NCBI GenBank assembly: GCA_905181705.1
Contig: CAJIYP010000001.1
Location: 248,001 to 312,000 of the forward strand
DNA: 64,000 nt
Reading direction: 5' to 3'
Source: Cryomorphaceae bacterium BACL29 MAG-121220-bin8
GTDB taxonomy: Bacteria; Bacteroidota; Bacteroidia; Flavobacteriales; Flavobacteriaceae
The notes beneath the pieces are model-generated. The model was not told the DNA's origin and did not search any database. It saw only the letters and a program-made list of their open reading frames with translations. Positions 18,499 to 28,721 of this stretch are shown piece by piece; the stretch's first letter is position 1, and each line of letters begins with the position of its first letter. Position numbers and translations under genes: made by a program.

Positions 18499-19737
18499 AT
18501 GGAACAATCATTGTCAGAAAGATATATCAGTGTAGAAAATGAATTTGGAGCCCATAATTACGATCCTTTACCAGTCGTATTAAATAAAGGTAAAGGTGTT
18601 TATGTATGGGATGTTGAAGGAAAAAAATATTTTGATTTTCTATCTGCTTATTCGGCTGTTAATCAAGGTCATTGTCATCCTAAAATAGTTAAAGCTTTGA
18701 TAGATCAGGCCTCTGTTCTTACTTTAACATCAAGAGCATTTCACAATGATGTTTTGGGAGAATATGAAAAATTTGTAACCAATTTTTTTGGATACGATAG
18801 ATTACTTCCGATGAACACTGGCGTTGAAGGTGGAGAGACAGCTGTTAAATTAGCTAGAAAATGGTCATATGAAATAAAAGGAGTAGAAAAAAATAAGGCA
18901 AAAATTATTTTTGTTGAGGGAAATTTTTGGGGTAGAACTTTAGCAGCTATTTCTTCTTCTAACGATCCTTTAAGTAGAGATGGTTTTGGTCCTTATATGC
19001 CAGGGTATGAAATTATTCCTTATAACAACATCAAAGCTCTTAAAGATGCTTTAGTTGACCCAAATGTTGCAGCTTTTATGGTAGAGCCTATTCAAGGTGA
19101 AGCTGGTGTAGTTGTCCCGGATGATGATTATTTACTTCAAGCTTATAATCTATGTAAAAAATCAAATGTATTATTTATTGCGGACGAAGTGCAAACAGGT
19201 ATTGCTAGAACTGGAAAGATTTTGTGCTGTGATCATCATGGTTTTAAGCCTGATATTTTAATTTTAGGCAAAGCACTTTCAGGGGGAATATTCCCTGTTT
19301 CTGCTGTTTTATCCTCTAATGAAATTATGTTAACAATTAAGCCTGGTGAGCATGGGTCAACTTATGGTGGAAATCCGTTGGGATGTAAGGTTGCTATAGC
19401 AGCTTTAGAGGTAATTAGAGATGAAAATTTATGTGAAAATGCAGAAAAAATGGGGGTTTATTTCAGGAATAAAATAAATAATAGTACTAAAAAAAGTAAT
19501 TTAATACAGCTTGTTCGTGGAAAAGGCTTGCTTAATGCAATTGTTATTAATGATAGTGAAGATAGCGACACAGCTTGGAAAATATGTTTAAAGCTTAAAG
19601 AAAATGGCCTTTTAGCCAAGCCAACTCATGGTAATATAATTAGATTTGCTCCTCCTTTAACTATTTCAGAAAGTGAGATGAGTGAGGCCATTAATATTAT
19701 AATAAATTCTATTAAAGATTTTGAATTGTATGGATAA
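18499..19737 (+). CDS. rocD: Ornithine--oxo-acid transaminase
   Basis: This 412-residue class III aminotransferase transfers the delta-amino group of ornithine to 2-oxoglutarate, giving glutamate semialdehyde in arginine/ornithine breakdown. Diagnostic features are the start region [18 protein letters not shown], the substrate-binding [63 protein letters not shown] and the PLP-lysine region [28 protein letters not shown] and VRGKGLLNA follow. The match to ornithine aminotransferases is much closer than for the class III enzyme at 9,589. The stop overlaps the next gene by eight bases. Confidence 0.95.
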   Translation: MEQSLSERYISVENEFGAHNYDPLPVVLNKGKGVYVWDVEGKKYFDFLSAYSAVNQGHCHPKIVKALIDQASVLTLTSRAFHNDVLGEYEKFVTNFFGYDRLLPMNTGVEGGETAVKLARKWSYEIKGVEKNKAKIIFVEGNFWGRTLAAISSSNDPLSRDGFGPYMPGYEIIPYNNIKALKDALVDPNVAAFMVEPIQGEAGVVVPDDDYLLQAYNLCKKSNVLFIADEVQTGIARTGKILCCDHHGFKPDILILGKALSGGIFPVSAVLSSNEIMLTIKPGEHGSTYGGNPLGCKVAIAALEVIRDENLCENAEKMGVYFRNKINNSTKKSNLIQLVRGKGLLNAIVINDSEDSDTAWKICLKLKENGLLAKPTHGNIIRFAPPLTISESEMSEAINIIINSIKDFELYG

Positions 19738-20881
19738 AATATACTTTGATAACGCAGCTACAACTAAAATTGATTCTTCAGTTTTAAGTACAATTAACAA
19801 TGTAATGCAGGAAAATTATGGTAATCCATCTTCAACTCATAGCTTTGGAAGAGCATCTAGAACTATAGTTGAGAAAGCTAGAAAATCTATTGCAGAACAA
19901 TTTAAAGTCACGGCAGGAGAGATATTTTTTACATCAGGCGGGACAGAATCCGATAATATGGTTCTTATTTCAGCTGTAAGAGATTTAAAAGTAGAAACAA
20001 TAATTACTTCTAAAATTGAACATCATGCAGTCTTAAATGTTGTTAAATATTTAGAAAAGAAATATTTAACAAAAGTAATCTATGTAGAAATTGATAAAAA
20101 CGGATGTATTGATTATCAACATTTAGAACAAATTTTAGACTCTAATAAATCTAAAACACTAGTTAGTTTAATGCATATTAATAATGAAATTGGGTCTGTT
20201 TTAGATATCAAACTAGTTGGTGAGATTTGTAAAAAATACAATGCAATTTTTCATTCTGATACGGTTCAAACTATTGGAAGGTATGACATGGATTTATCTT
20301 TAATTAACATTGATTTTATTGTTGGCTCAGCTCATAAATTTCACGGACCCAAAGGAATTGGATTTTTATATGTTAATAAAAAACTTAATATAGAACCTAT
20401 TGTTATTGGAGGGAGTCAAGAAAGGGGATTAAGAGCTGGAACAGAATCCGTTCACAATATATCTGGAATGGAAACAGCTTTATTGTTGGCCTATAATAAT
20501 TTAGAGAATGATAAAAAATACATTAAAGATTTAAAAAATCATTTCATAAAACAGTCTAAAGAATTAATTCCAAATATAAAGTTCAATGCAAATTGTGATG
20601 ACTATAAAACCAATTCTTACACTGTTTTAAATGTTTGTTTGCCTGTAGCTAAAGAAAAATCTATTTTACTTGAATTTAATTTAGATTTAAAGGGAATAGC
20701 ATGTTCTAGAGGAAGCGCTTGTCAATCGGGCAGCTCTAAAGGTTCACATGTATTGAATCATATCTTGGAAAAAGAGGATTTAGAAAAACCATCACTTAGA
20801 TTTTCTTTTTCTAAGTACAATACCATTCAAGAAGTAGATATAGTAGTGAATACTTTGAAACTTTTTATTGAATCTAATTAG
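19730..20881 (+). CDS. Cysteine desulfurase (NifS/IscS class V aminotransferase family)
   Basis: This PLP enzyme removes sulfur from cysteine as a protein persulfide for iron-sulfur cluster or tRNA thiolation pathways. The N-terminus [14 protein letters not shown] is canonical, and the ATG at 19,730 is preferred over an in-frame TTG at 19,721 because relatives begin here. Visible features are [23 protein letters not shown], the PLP-lysine [23 protein letters not shown], and the catalytic Cys in [11 protein letters not shown], in a short active-site loop. GSHVL follows. No scaffold gene (IscU/SufU) is near. It overlaps rocD by eight bases, suggesting coupled translation despite unrelated roles. 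The 3' end overlaps the convergent M23 peptidase gene by eight bases. Confidence 0.93.
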   Translation: MDKIYFDNAATTKIDSSVLSTINNVMQENYGNPSSTHSFGRASRTIVEKARKSIAEQFKVTAGEIFFTSGGTESDNMVLISAVRDLKVETIITSKIEHHAVLNVVKYLEKKYLTKVIYVEIDKNGCIDYQHLEQILDSNKSKTLVSLMHINNEIGSVLDIKLVGEICKKYNAIFHSDTVQTIGRYDMDLSLINIDFIVGSAHKFHGPKGIGFLYVNKKLNIEPIVIGGSQERGLRAGTESVHNISGMETALLLAYNNLENDKKYIKDLKNHFIKQSKELIPNIKFNANCDDYKTNSYTVLNVCLPVAKEKSILLEFNLDLKGIACSRGSACQSGSSKGSHVLNHILEKEDLEKPSLRFSFSKYNTIQEVDIVVNTLKLFIESN

Positions 20882-22547
20882 TTTTTTTGTAAAACGTACT
20901 TTTAAAAATTTGAATATTTCCAACCATATCCTCAACTAATATTTCTACTTCGTTTTTAGAACTTTTTTTGTAATATTCGTCAAACTTATATGATAATTCA
21001 TTTTTTTTGTACTCATATTCAAATAAAACCCAATTTCCATTAATTGTTCCTCTATATTTTTTAATTCCCGTTTCTTTATCTGTAATTTTGAATTTTATAG
21101 AACTTTTGTTTGAAATCCAATCTCCATTTTTAAAACTTAAACTTTTTATATTTGGGGCAATAGAATCATTTTTTATAAAAAAAGTACCTAATTTTTTTGT
21201 TTTTGCCTCAAAATTATTTTTTGAATTTAATTTTGATGTAATAAAATATTCATTTTTCTTTTGATCAAAATTTGCTAAATAATTTCCTTTTTCATCATTT
21301 AAATTTGGAAATGTTATTTTGATATTTTTAAAAACTGGTATATTTGAATTGATGATTTTTAAGGTATCAACTGATTCATTTATAAATAAATCTGTATCTT
21401 TTAAAAAAGTGTTTTTTGGGATATTTATTTTGTGATTTTCGAAATTTATATTATACTCTAAATCATTCCTAATTCTTTTATTGTAAATTATTTTCGATTT
21501 TTTATCAACCTTATTTTTTATTATATTTTTTCTACTGTTAATAGGAATTATTACATAAATATTATTTTTTTTTATATCACTGATTTGAATTTTGAATTCA
21601 GAATAATCCATCATTTTATTAATTAACCCATTACTACTGTTTTTATAAAAACTTAAGGAATTGCCTTGGGCCTTAAACAATTTTACAATTCTTTTTTTAT
21701 TATTCACATAATGTTTGTAATCAATGAGTGTATTAATTAGAATTGATTCTTCAAAAAGAAAACCATCAAAATTTATCGAATTAATTAGTTCATTATTGTA
21801 AAAAGTTGAAATTTTATATACTCCATTTTTATTATTTGCAAAATCTTGTTTGTCAAAAACATTTATTCCAAAACCAGCAGAATCTTTTATGTTTATTTCA
21901 TTAGTATTAAATATGCTATCGTTAATTTTTATTAGTTCTAATTTAATAGGGTCAACCGTATTTTCAATATCGTCATATAAGTATAATCCACTAATTTCAG
22001 GTCTTTTAGTATCTTTTACCTCCATTCCAAATAAAAGTGGGTTAAGTGGTTTTTGATTTGATGTTTTTCTAATTTCATAATGAAGATGAGGTCCTGAAGA
22101 ACTACCAGTATTTCCTGAATATGCAATTATCTCACTTTTAAAAACATTAATATTATTTTTATTTAAATAAATATCTATTTCATAAGACTGGTTTTTATAT
22201 TGAATTTTCTTTATATAGTTTTCAATTTTTTTATTAAATCCTTTCAGATGTCCATAAACTGTGGTGAAGTTATTTGGGTGATTTATGTAAAGCGCTTTTC
22301 CAAAACCACCGTGTGATATCTTAATTCTACTTATGTAGCCGTCTGCTGAATTAATAATATTTATTCCCTCTCTGGATTGTGTTTTTATGTCTAGTCCAGA
22401 GTGAAAGTGATTTGATCTTGATTCTCCAAAATTTCCACTTAATATTAGAGGGATTTCAACAGGATTTGAAAAATAATTTCCTGGAAACTTAGTTTGCGAA
22501 TTTATTATACATGGTATGATTAAAATAATGGCAAAAAATATTCTCAT
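20874..22547 (-). CDS. M23 family peptidoglycan-directed metallopeptidase
   Basis: This exported 557-residue protein has a signal peptide (hydrophobic IFFAIILIIPCII) followed within the first 170 residues by an M23 (LytM-like) domain: ESRSNHFHSGLDIKTQSREG contains the first zinc His/Asp, YINHPNNFTTVYGHLKGF follows, and SSGPHLHYEIRKT carries the HxH pair. These are all zinc and catalytic residues of active M23 endopeptidases. The remaining 380 residues form a beta-rich C-terminal region of unknown role, ending with an Ig-like stretch. It likely cuts peptidoglycan cross-links in the periplasm. It meets the tspO stop codon base to base upstream. Confidence 0.9.
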   Translation of the reverse strand: MRIFFAIILIIPCIINSQTKFPGNYFSNPVEIPLILSGNFGESRSNHFHSGLDIKTQSREGINIINSADGYISRIKISHGGFGKALYINHPNNFTTVYGHLKGFNKKIENYIKKIQYKNQSYEIDIYLNKNNINVFKSEIIAYSGNTGSSSGPHLHYEIRKTSNQKPLNPLLFGMEVKDTKRPEISGLYLYDDIENTVDPIKLELIKINDSIFNTNEINIKDSAGFGINVFDKQDFANNKNGVYKISTFYNNELINSINFDGFLFEESILINTLIDYKHYVNNKKRIVKLFKAQGNSLSFYKNSSNGLINKMMDYSEFKIQISDIKKNNIYVIIPINSRKNIIKNKVDKKSKIIYNKRIRNDLEYNINFENHKINIPKNTFLKDTDLFINESVDTLKIINSNIPVFKNIKITFPNLNDEKGNYLANFDQKKNEYFITSKLNSKNNFEAKTKKLGTFFIKNDSIAPNIKSLSFKNGDWISNKSSIKFKITDKETGIKKYRGTINGNWVLFEYEYKKNELSYKFDEYYKKSSKNEVEILVEDMVGNIQIFKSTFYKKTN

Positions 22548-23029
22548 TAATTATAAATTACAATATATAAATTTAACGAAGTTGCAATAAGTAACCACAT
22601 ACAATAGGGTATAATAAGAGCACTTTTAAATTTAATAAACGGAAAATATTTAAACAAAAAATAGAACATTAATATACTTAAAAGAAGAATATCAAATAAA
22701 GCAATTTCAATCATTTGTTTATTAAAAAATAGATAATTCCATGAAATATTTAAAATTAAATGAACTATATAAATTTTTACAAGATCTGATTTATAAAATA
22801 TAATATTTATTTTTTGTTTAATATTAAACAAAAAAGCCAAGTAGATAGAAAAGCATGTCATGACAATAGTCCAAGCAAATCCAAAAACCCAACCAGGGGG
22901 TTCCCAAAATGCCCTATTTAGGTTTTTGTACCAAAAAGAACTAGCTCCATCATTCATTAGTAAACTACCTATCGCTAACGCACCAAAGTTAATAATGGTA
23001 AATAGTAAAAAAAATTTAAAAATTTTCAT
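22547..23029 (-). CDS. TspO/MBR family tryptophan-rich sensory protein
   Basis: This is a 160-residue membrane protein with five predicted helices. The conserved tryptophan-rich stretch (SFWYKNLNRAFWEPPGWVFG) and AWTIVMTCFSIYLA are characteristic of TspO/MBR proteins, as is NISWNYLFF. The family binds porphyrins and related ligands and, in some bacteria, regulates photosynthesis or stress genes; the role here is not known. It shares one base with the downstream M23 gene. It diverges from the zapA unit, from which it is separated by 99 bases containing a good promoter for that unit. Confidence 0.92.
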   Translation of the reverse strand: MKIFKFFLLFTIINFGALAIGSLLMNDGASSFWYKNLNRAFWEPPGWVFGFAWTIVMTCFSIYLAFLFNIKQKINIIFYKSDLVKIYIVHLILNISWNYLFFNKQMIEIALFDILLLSILMFYFLFKYFPFIKFKSALIIPYCMWLLIATSLNLYIVIYN

Positions 23030-23077
23030 TTAATACATTAATTTCTAAAATTAATATATTTAAAATTATAACCATAC

Positions 23078-23108
23078 TTGTTTATCAATTTAACTAACAC
23101 TAAATTTG
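23078..23108 (+). promoter_or_regulatory. Bacteroidota-type promoter upstream of the zapA cluster
   Basis: The -33 element TTG (23,078-23,080) is followed after 20 bases by TAAATTTG (23,101-23,108), a perfect TAnnTTTG -7 box. Transcription would begin about 23,115, a short distance before the coiled-coil gene at 23,129. The match to the established Bacteroidota primary-sigma consensus is good, but no experiment is available. Confidence 0.55.
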
Positions 23109-23128
23109 AGTGAGATAGTATTATTTAA

Positions 23129-23416
23129 ATGTCAAAATCGATTGAGAATCTTATTTTGTTACAATCAAATATTGAGAAATTAAAATTGTTAATAATAGAA
23201 TTAAAAAATGAAAATTTAAATATTAACAACGTTTTAAATTCTAAAGATCAATTGTTGTTAAAACAAACTAACGACTTAAAGCAATGGAAGGAAAAATATC
23301 AATCGTTAAAAATGGCTAATACTTTCTTAGTTAGTAATGATAAATCATTAACTAAGTTGAAGATTAATAACATGATTAAAGATCTGGATAGGTGTATAAT
23401 GAATTTAAGTTCATAA
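23129..23416 (+). CDS. Small coiled-coil protein upstream of zapA (unknown function)
   Basis: This 95-residue protein is almost entirely a predicted coiled coil (NLILLQSNIEKLKLLIIELK, then KQTNDLKQWKEKYQSLKMAN), with a short basic C-terminal tail ending DLDRCIMNLSS. It has no signal peptide and no enzyme motif. In Bacteroidota a small coiled-coil gene commonly precedes zapA, so a cell-division partner role similar in spirit to ZapB is plausible but unproven. It is six bases upstream of zapA and shares its promoter. I cannot name it with certainty. Confidence 0.75.
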   Translation: MSKSIENLILLQSNIEKLKLLIIELKNENLNINNVLNSKDQLLLKQTNDLKQWKEKYQSLKMANTFLVSNDKSLTKLKINNMIKDLDRCIMNLSS

Positions 23417-23422
23417 TATTAG

Positions 23423-23707
23423 ATGCAAAAAATTAAATTAAAAATTGCTAATAGAGTCTACCCTCTTACTGCTCAAGCAGACCAAGAAGAAGGTTTTAGA
23501 ACAGCATCTAAAAAAATTGATATTATGATTAAACATTTCGAAGAAAAATATGCTGTAAAAGACAAGCAAGATGCTCTAGCAATGTGTGCTTTACAACTTG
23601 CGACTCAATCTGAACAAGAAAATATTTCTGAAGCTAAAGTTAATGAAGAGGTTAGTAAAAGGTTGGAGGATTTAAACGAATCTGTTCAACAAATTATTGA
23701 CTTATAA
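23423..23707 (+). CDS. zapA: Cell division protein ZapA
   Basis: ZapA binds FtsZ and stabilises the division ring in the cytoplasm. The 94-residue protein opens with KIKLKIANRVYPLTAQADQEE, the conserved beta-strand and turn of ZapA, followed by FRTASKKIDIMIKHFEEKY and a C-terminal coiled coil. The length is normal for Bacteroidota. It sits between the small coiled-coil gene and the 6S-like RNA. The order zapA - 6S RNA is also found in Escherichia coli (ygfE/zapA - ssrS), which supports both assignments. Confidence 0.92.
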   Translation: MQKIKLKIANRVYPLTAQADQEEGFRTASKKIDIMIKHFEEKYAVKDKQDALAMCALQLATQSEQENISEAKVNEEVSKRLEDLNESVQQIIDL

Positions 23708-23733
23708 TACGTTCATTTAAATAATTAATTTAC

Positions 23734-23898
23734 TGCCTGCATCAAATTTTTTGATAAACTCAACGCGAATTTTTTATAAAGGGTGAGTCAATACTGCTAA
23801 AGCATGCCTTGCCTTCTAAGGACCCTTGATCAGTGTGTTAGCCCTAATCTTGTAATAACAAGAGTTTATACAAACATTCATGGTGCAGGCATTTTTTT
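23734..23898 (+). ncRNA. ssrS: 6S RNA (ssrS-like) candidate
   Basis: A 203-base gap between zapA and rny contains a sequence closed by a perfect eight-base stem, TGCCTGCA (23,734-23,741) with TGCAGGCA (23,884-23,891), followed by a run of seven T. The interior is long and weakly paired, as expected for the large central bubble of 6S RNA, which mimics an open promoter and binds the RNA polymerase holoenzyme. Position (immediately after zapA), length (about 160 bases) and closing stem all fit the Bacteroidota 6S RNA; I recall zapA-6S-rny synteny in this phylum. A covariance-model search has not been run. Confidence 0.75.
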
Positions 23899-23910
23899 AA
23901 ACAATAAACT

Positions 23911-25485
23911 ATGACAACAGAAATCTTCACATTAACAAATATAATTATAACATTAGTTGGAATTTTAATTGGTTTTATAATTTCCAAAATCTTAGAAAAA
24001 TCATCTATTTCTAAAACACTTAGTAATGCTAAATCAGAAGCTCAAAGAGTTATTAAATCATCTGAAATTGAAGGTGAAAATTTAAAAAAAGATAAAATAT
24101 TCCAAGCTAAAGAAAGGTTTTTAGAATTAAAATCTGAACACGAAAAACATATTTTAAATAAAGAAAAGGATCTAGCGGAGGTTCAGAAAAGAATAAAAGA
24201 TAAAGAATCTCAAATTTCAAATGAACTTGCTGTAAACAAAAAAAATAACCAAAGTGTTACAGACAAAATCAATTCTTTGGATAAAAAAATTGAATTATTT
24301 GATAAGAAAAGTAATCAAGTTGAAAAAATGCACAAAGAGCAAATAGATAAACTTGAAGCAATATCTTCATTGTCTGCAACTGACGCGAAAAAAGAACTCT
24401 TAAAAACATTAACAGAAGAAACCAAAACAGAAGCTTTAGAATTAACTCAAAATATAATAGAAGAGGCTAAGTTATCTGCTCGACAGGACGCTAAAAAAAT
24501 TATTATTAATACAATTCAAAGAGTTGGAACTGAAGAAGCTATCGATAACTGTGTTTCTGTTTTTAATATTGAATCTGATGACTTGAAGGGTAAGATAATT
24601 GGTAGGGAGGGAAGGAATATTAGAGCAATTGAAGCTGCTACTGGTGTGGAAATTATTGTTGATGATACGCCTGAGGCAATAATATTATCTTGTTTTGACT
24701 CAGTGAGAAGAGAGATAGCAAGGTTATCCTTGCATAAACTTGTTACTGATGGAAGAATTCATCCAGCTAGAATTGAGGAAGTTGTTAAAAAAACTTCAAA
24801 AGAAATAGAAAATGAAATTATTGAAGTTGGTAAAAGAACAGTAATTGATCTTGGAATACATGGATTAAATCCAGCTCTTATTAAAGCTGTTGGAAGAATG
24901 AAATATAGATCTTCGTATGGACAAAACCTTTTACAACATTCTAGAGAAGTCGCTAAACTTTGTGGAATCATGTCATCTGAACTCGGTTTAAATTCTAAAC
25001 TAGCAAAAAGAGCTGGTTTATTACATGATATTGGTAAAGTTCCAGAAGAAGATATAGAAACTCCTCATGCTTTACTAGGAATGCAATGGGCTGAAAAATA
25101 TGGCGAAAAGCCAGATGTATGTAATGCTATTGGGGCTCACCATGATGAAATTGAAATGAATAATTTAATATCACCAATAGTTCAAGTTTGTGATGCAATT
25201 TCAGGAGCTAGACCGGGTGCTAGACGACAGGTTTTAGACAGTTATATTCAGAGATTAAAAGAAATGGAAGATGTAGCTTATGATTTTAAAGGGGTAAATA
25301 AAGCATATGCTATTCAAGCTGGACGTGAATTAAGAGTAATGGTGGAAAGTGAAAAGGTTTCTGATGATCAAGCTGCTAAGTTATCATTTCAAATTTCCCA
25401 AAAAATACAAACAGATATGACTTACCCTGGTCAGGTAAAAGTAACAGTTATAAGAGAAACTAGATCAGTGCACATAGCTACTTAA
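23911..25485 (+). CDS. rny: Ribonuclease Y
   Basis: This 524-residue membrane-anchored endoribonuclease initiates mRNA decay. The order is an N-terminal transmembrane helix (residues about 10-27), a long lysine/glutamate-rich coiled coil (about 30-190), a KH domain ([26 protein letters not shown], cited by its first 10 residues [10 protein letters not shown]), and an HD domain with the catalytic LLHDIGK and a second [10 protein letters not shown]. The C-terminus [15 protein letters not shown] is conserved. The length is normal. It lies 12 bases after the 6S-like RNA's T run. Its 3' end overlaps galT on the other strand by eight bases. Confidence 0.96.
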   Translation: MTTEIFTLTNIIITLVGILIGFIISKILEKSSISKTLSNAKSEAQRVIKSSEIEGENLKKDKIFQAKERFLELKSEHEKHILNKEKDLAEVQKRIKDKESQISNELAVNKKNNQSVTDKINSLDKKIELFDKKSNQVEKMHKEQIDKLEAISSLSATDAKKELLKTLTEETKTEALELTQNIIEEAKLSARQDAKKIIINTIQRVGTEEAIDNCVSVFNIESDDLKGKIIGREGRNIRAIEAATGVEIIVDDTPEAIILSCFDSVRREIARLSLHKLVTDGRIHPARIEEVVKKTSKEIENEIIEVGKRTVIDLGIHGLNPALIKAVGRMKYRSSYGQNLLQHSREVAKLCGIMSSELGLNSKLAKRAGLLHDIGKVPEEDIETPHALLGMQWAEKYGEKPDVCNAIGAHHDEIEMNNLISPIVQVCDAISGARPGARRQVLDSYIQRLKEMEDVAYDFKGVNKAYAIQAGRELRVMVESEKVSDDQAAKLSFQISQKIQTDMTYPGQVKVTVIRETRSVHIAT

Positions 25486-26515
25486 TCTGAGAAAAGTGAA
25501 TCTCGGAACAATTCCTTAGATTTTCAGCTGCAATTTCGGGTGAAATATCTCTTTGAGGATTTGCAAACATTTCATATCCGACCATGAATTTTTTTACATC
25601 GGCAGATCTTAATAAAGGAGGGTAGAATGACATATGCATATGCCATTCATCATTCTTATTTTTATTAGTTGGGGCTTGATGAATTCCCGCAGAGTAAGGA
25701 AAAGAAGTTTCAAAAAGATTGTCATATTTAGTTGTGATTTTTTTAAGTATTTCGGCGTAATCAATCAATTCTTGTTCTGACAACTCTAATATAGATTTGT
25801 GATGTTTTTTAGGAACAACCATAGTTTCATATGGCCATGTGGCCCAAAAAGGAATAAGAGCTACAAATGAATTATTTTGACAAATAATTCTTTCATTATT
25901 TTTCAGTTCTTGTTCTACATATTCAAGTAATAGACTCTTGTTTTTGTTTTTGAAAAATTCTTTTTGATGGTATTGTTTTTTTAGGGATTCTTGAGGAATG
26001 GATTGCTGTGCCCAAATTTGTCCATGTGGATGAGCATTTGAACAACCCATGATTTTTCCTTTGTTTTCAAAAATCTGAACATGGTTTATGGAACTTAAAG
26101 CACCTAATTTTTTGTATTCCTCTTGCCATAACTTAATAATTAAAACTATTTCATTTGTTTTCATTAAAGGCATTGTTAATGAATGATTTGGCGAGTAACA
26201 TATTACCTTACAAATACCAGATTCAGTCTGAGCTTCCAATAGACCATCATTAAAATTATTTACTTCTTTTAAATCTTGAAGTGCTGAAAAATCATTAACA
26301 AAACTATATGTGTTGTTGTATTTAGGAGTTATCTTATCATTTGCTCTTTTATTTCCTGGGCACAAATAGCAATTTGAATCATAATTAATATTTTCAATTT
26401 TATTGTTGACTTCTTTCTTTCCTTGCCATGGTCTTTTTGTTCTATTTGGAGAAACTAAAACCCATTCACCAGTTAAAATATTTTTCCTTCTATGTGAGTT
26501 TTGACTAAGTTTCAT
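25478..26515 (-). CDS. galT: Galactose-1-phosphate uridylyltransferase
   Basis: GalT exchanges UMP between UDP-glucose and galactose-1-phosphate in the Leloir pathway. The active-site HPHGQIW is present (in [13 protein letters not shown], nucleophile His), the zinc-binding motif CYLCPGN is visible, and [13 protein letters not shown] near the C-terminus supplies more conserved His residues. [16 protein letters not shown]-type N-terminus ([18 protein letters not shown]) is typical. Length is 345 residues. It is the last gene of galE-galK-galT and shares a single base with galK. Its presence next to a polysaccharide locus suggests galactose is a product. Confidence 0.96.
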   Translation of the reverse strand: MKLSQNSHRRKNILTGEWVLVSPNRTKRPWQGKKEVNNKIENINYDSNCYLCPGNKRANDKITPKYNNTYSFVNDFSALQDLKEVNNFNDGLLEAQTESGICKVICYSPNHSLTMPLMKTNEIVLIIKLWQEEYKKLGALSSINHVQIFENKGKIMGCSNAHPHGQIWAQQSIPQESLKKQYHQKEFFKNKNKSLLLEYVEQELKNNERIICQNNSFVALIPFWATWPYETMVVPKKHHKSILELSEQELIDYAEILKKITTKYDNLFETSFPYSAGIHQAPTNKNKNDEWHMHMSFYPPLLRSADVKKFMVGYEMFANPQRDISPEIAAENLRNCSEIHFSQIK

Positions 26516-27636
26516 TAATTGTTTTTTACCGTTACTCCACTGTCAATATTAACATGAATCGCATCCAATTTAATATTAAATTTATTTGAATATGCTTTGG
26601 AAACTAATTTTATAAAATCTTCAACAAAATCTTCTTTTATTAAATTGATGGTACATCCCCCAAATCCGCCACCCATCATTCTAGAACCTATTATTTCTTT
26701 GTAATCAATTGTGAAATCAACTAGAAAATCTAATTCTTTACAACTAACCTCATATAAGTTCTTTAAGCCAAAATGTGATTTGTACATCAACTTCCCAAAA
26801 TCTTTTAATTTAGATTCACTTATTTTATTGGCAGAATCAAGAGTTCTTTTGTTTTCTTGAACTACAAAGAGCGCTCTATTAAAAACTTTTTCTTTCAAAG
26901 TGTTTTTAAATTCATTTAAGACTTCTTCTTCTACATCGACCAGGTAATTATATTTTTTATAATCTTTATTGATAATATTCAATGCTTCATTACATTCTTT
27001 AACTCTTTGGTTATATGATGAATTAGCTAAATTATGTTCCACATTGGTATTGATTAATACTATTTTATATGGACTGAAGTTGGAATTTATATATTGAAAA
27101 CTCCTGTTTTGACAATTTAAAAGTATCAATTTATTTTTTTTGCCATTAACAATTGTAAACTGATCCATTATTCCTCCCATTAGCCCAATAAAATTATGTT
27201 CTACGTCACTAACAATGTCGACAATTTCATTGTGATCTAATTTTAAATTATTGAGGTAATTAAACCCACTTATTAGCCCGCATATTAAAGACGAGGAGGA
27301 GCTTATTCCTGCTCCAATTGGAAGGTTACTTTTAATAGTACAGTTAAACGCTTTTATTTTAAATTTTCTTGTTATAATTAGGTTATACAGTACTCCAATG
27401 ATATAATTTTCCCATTGTATTTTACTTTTAGATATTTTTTTAAGATTTAATGAAAAGGATTTCTTTACAGTTTTGGATTCAATATAACACTCGTTTCCAG
27501 AGAGGGTATTGAACTCAATAATTATTTTTTTATTAATTGAAGCCGGAAGAACAAACCCTCCATTATAATCAACATGTTCTCCAATTAAATTAATTCTTCC
27601 AGGAGATTCAACAGTTATATTTGTCTCTGTTTTCAA
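26515..27636 (-). CDS. galK: Galactokinase
   Basis: GalK phosphorylates galactose at C1 with ATP, the first step of the Leloir pathway. The galactokinase signature GRINLIGEHVDYNGGFVLP is at the N-terminus (near residue 13), the ATP-binding GHMP motif LPIGAGISSSSSL near 105, and GSRMMGGGFGGCTINL near the C-terminus. MGGIMDQFTI contains the catalytic Asp region. Length (373) is normal. It sits one base after galE's stop and overlaps galT by one base, so galE-galK-galT is a tight operon. Confidence 0.96.
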   Translation of the reverse strand: MKTETNITVESPGRINLIGEHVDYNGGFVLPASINKKIIIEFNTLSGNECYIESKTVKKSFSLNLKKISKSKIQWENYIIGVLYNLIITRKFKIKAFNCTIKSNLPIGAGISSSSSLICGLISGFNYLNNLKLDHNEIVDIVSDVEHNFIGLMGGIMDQFTIVNGKKNKLILLNCQNRSFQYINSNFSPYKIVLINTNVEHNLANSSYNQRVKECNEALNIINKDYKKYNYLVDVEEEVLNEFKNTLKEKVFNRALFVVQENKRTLDSANKISESKLKDFGKLMYKSHFGLKNLYEVSCKELDFLVDFTIDYKEIIGSRMMGGGFGGCTINLIKEDFVEDFIKLVSKAYSNKFNIKLDAIHVNIDSGVTVKNN

Positions 27637-27637
27637 A

Positions 27638-28666
27638 TCATTGTATTTTTTGTTGCCATTTCCAAGCGGAGTTAACAGCTTGATCTAAACTCAGTTTAGC
27701 TTCCCAATTAAGAATTGAATTTGCTTTCTTTGTATTTGCATAAGCTTCGATAATATCTCCTTTTCTTCTAGATCCAATTTTATAATTCAATTTTTGATTA
27801 GATACTTTTTCAAAGCTTTTTATTACTTCTAAAACACTACTTCCTTTCCCGGTTCCTATATTAAATACATCATAATTAGAACTATTTTTATTGTCTAATA
27901 ATCTGTTTAATGATTTTATATGAGCTTTTGCTAAATCTACTACATGAATATAATCTCTAATACATGTTCCATCACTTGTGGGATAATTATCCCCAAAAAC
28001 AATTAATTCTTTATATTTTCCTACAGCTGTTTGAGTAATAAATGGAACTAAATTTTGTGGTTTTCCAATTGGAAGTTCTCCAATTTCATTAGATGAATGG
28101 GCGCCAATTGGATTAAAGTATCTAAGTGAAATAGCTTTAAATGAATCAGAAGAATTACTAAAATCTTCTATTATTTCTTCCCCAATTTGTTTTGTATTTC
28201 CATATGGAGATTCAGCCTTTTTAATAGTTTCCTTCTCAGTAATAGGTAGATTATTTGCCTCTCCATATACCGTACATGAAGAGCTAAAAATAAAGCTAAT
28301 AGAATTTTTTAATTTTTCAACTTCTTGAAGGATATTGATTAATGAAATTAAATTGTTTTCGTAGTACTTAAGAGGATCTTGTACGCTTTCTCCTACTGCT
28401 TTAGATGCAGCAAAATGAATAATTCCTTTAATGTCAACATGCTTTTCGAATAATTCTTTTACGGATTTTTTATTCTTTAAATCAATTTTTTCAAAAATTA
28501 GATTAGATTTAGTGATGTTTTTCAAACCCTTTAAAACATCAATAGAAGAATTCGATAAATCATCAACTATAATTACTTCAAAACCTTTAAAGTAAAGTTC
28601 AACAGCTGTGTGACTACCAATAAAACCAAGTCCTCCAGTTACTATGATTTTTGTTTTTATTGGCAT
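27638..28666 (-). CDS. galE: UDP-glucose 4-epimerase
   Basis: GalE interconverts UDP-galactose and UDP-glucose using bound NAD. It is an extended short-chain dehydrogenase: the Rossmann motif GGLGFIGSHTAVEL is at residues 11-24, then DDLSNSS, HFAASKAVGES, the catalytic SSSCTVYG and the YGNTK Tyr/Lys pair. RYFNPIGAH and GDGTCIRDYIHV-type DGTCIRDYIHVVDLA follow. The length of 342 is normal. It opens the galE-galK-galT operon, whose upstream neighbour is a frameshifted sulfatase on the same strand. Confidence 0.96.
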   Translation of the reverse strand: MPIKTKIIVTGGLGFIGSHTAVELYFKGFEVIIVDDLSNSSIDVLKGLKNITKSNLIFEKIDLKNKKSVKELFEKHVDIKGIIHFAASKAVGESVQDPLKYYENNLISLINILQEVEKLKNSISFIFSSSCTVYGEANNLPITEKETIKKAESPYGNTKQIGEEIIEDFSNSSDSFKAISLRYFNPIGAHSSNEIGELPIGKPQNLVPFITQTAVGKYKELIVFGDNYPTSDGTCIRDYIHVVDLAKAHIKSLNRLLDNKNSSNYDVFNIGTGKGSSVLEVIKSFEKVSNQKLNYKIGSRRKGDIIEAYANTKKANSILNWEAKLSLDQAVNSAWKWQQKIQ

Positions 28667-28721
28667 TATTGATTTTCAATAAAGATAATAGTATTAAAAC
28701 TAAATAGAATTAAAAAATCGA

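Noticed and set aside
19721-19729. TTG start for the cysteine desulfurase
   Set aside because: It adds three residues before the conserved N-terminus; the ATG at 19,730 is the natural start.
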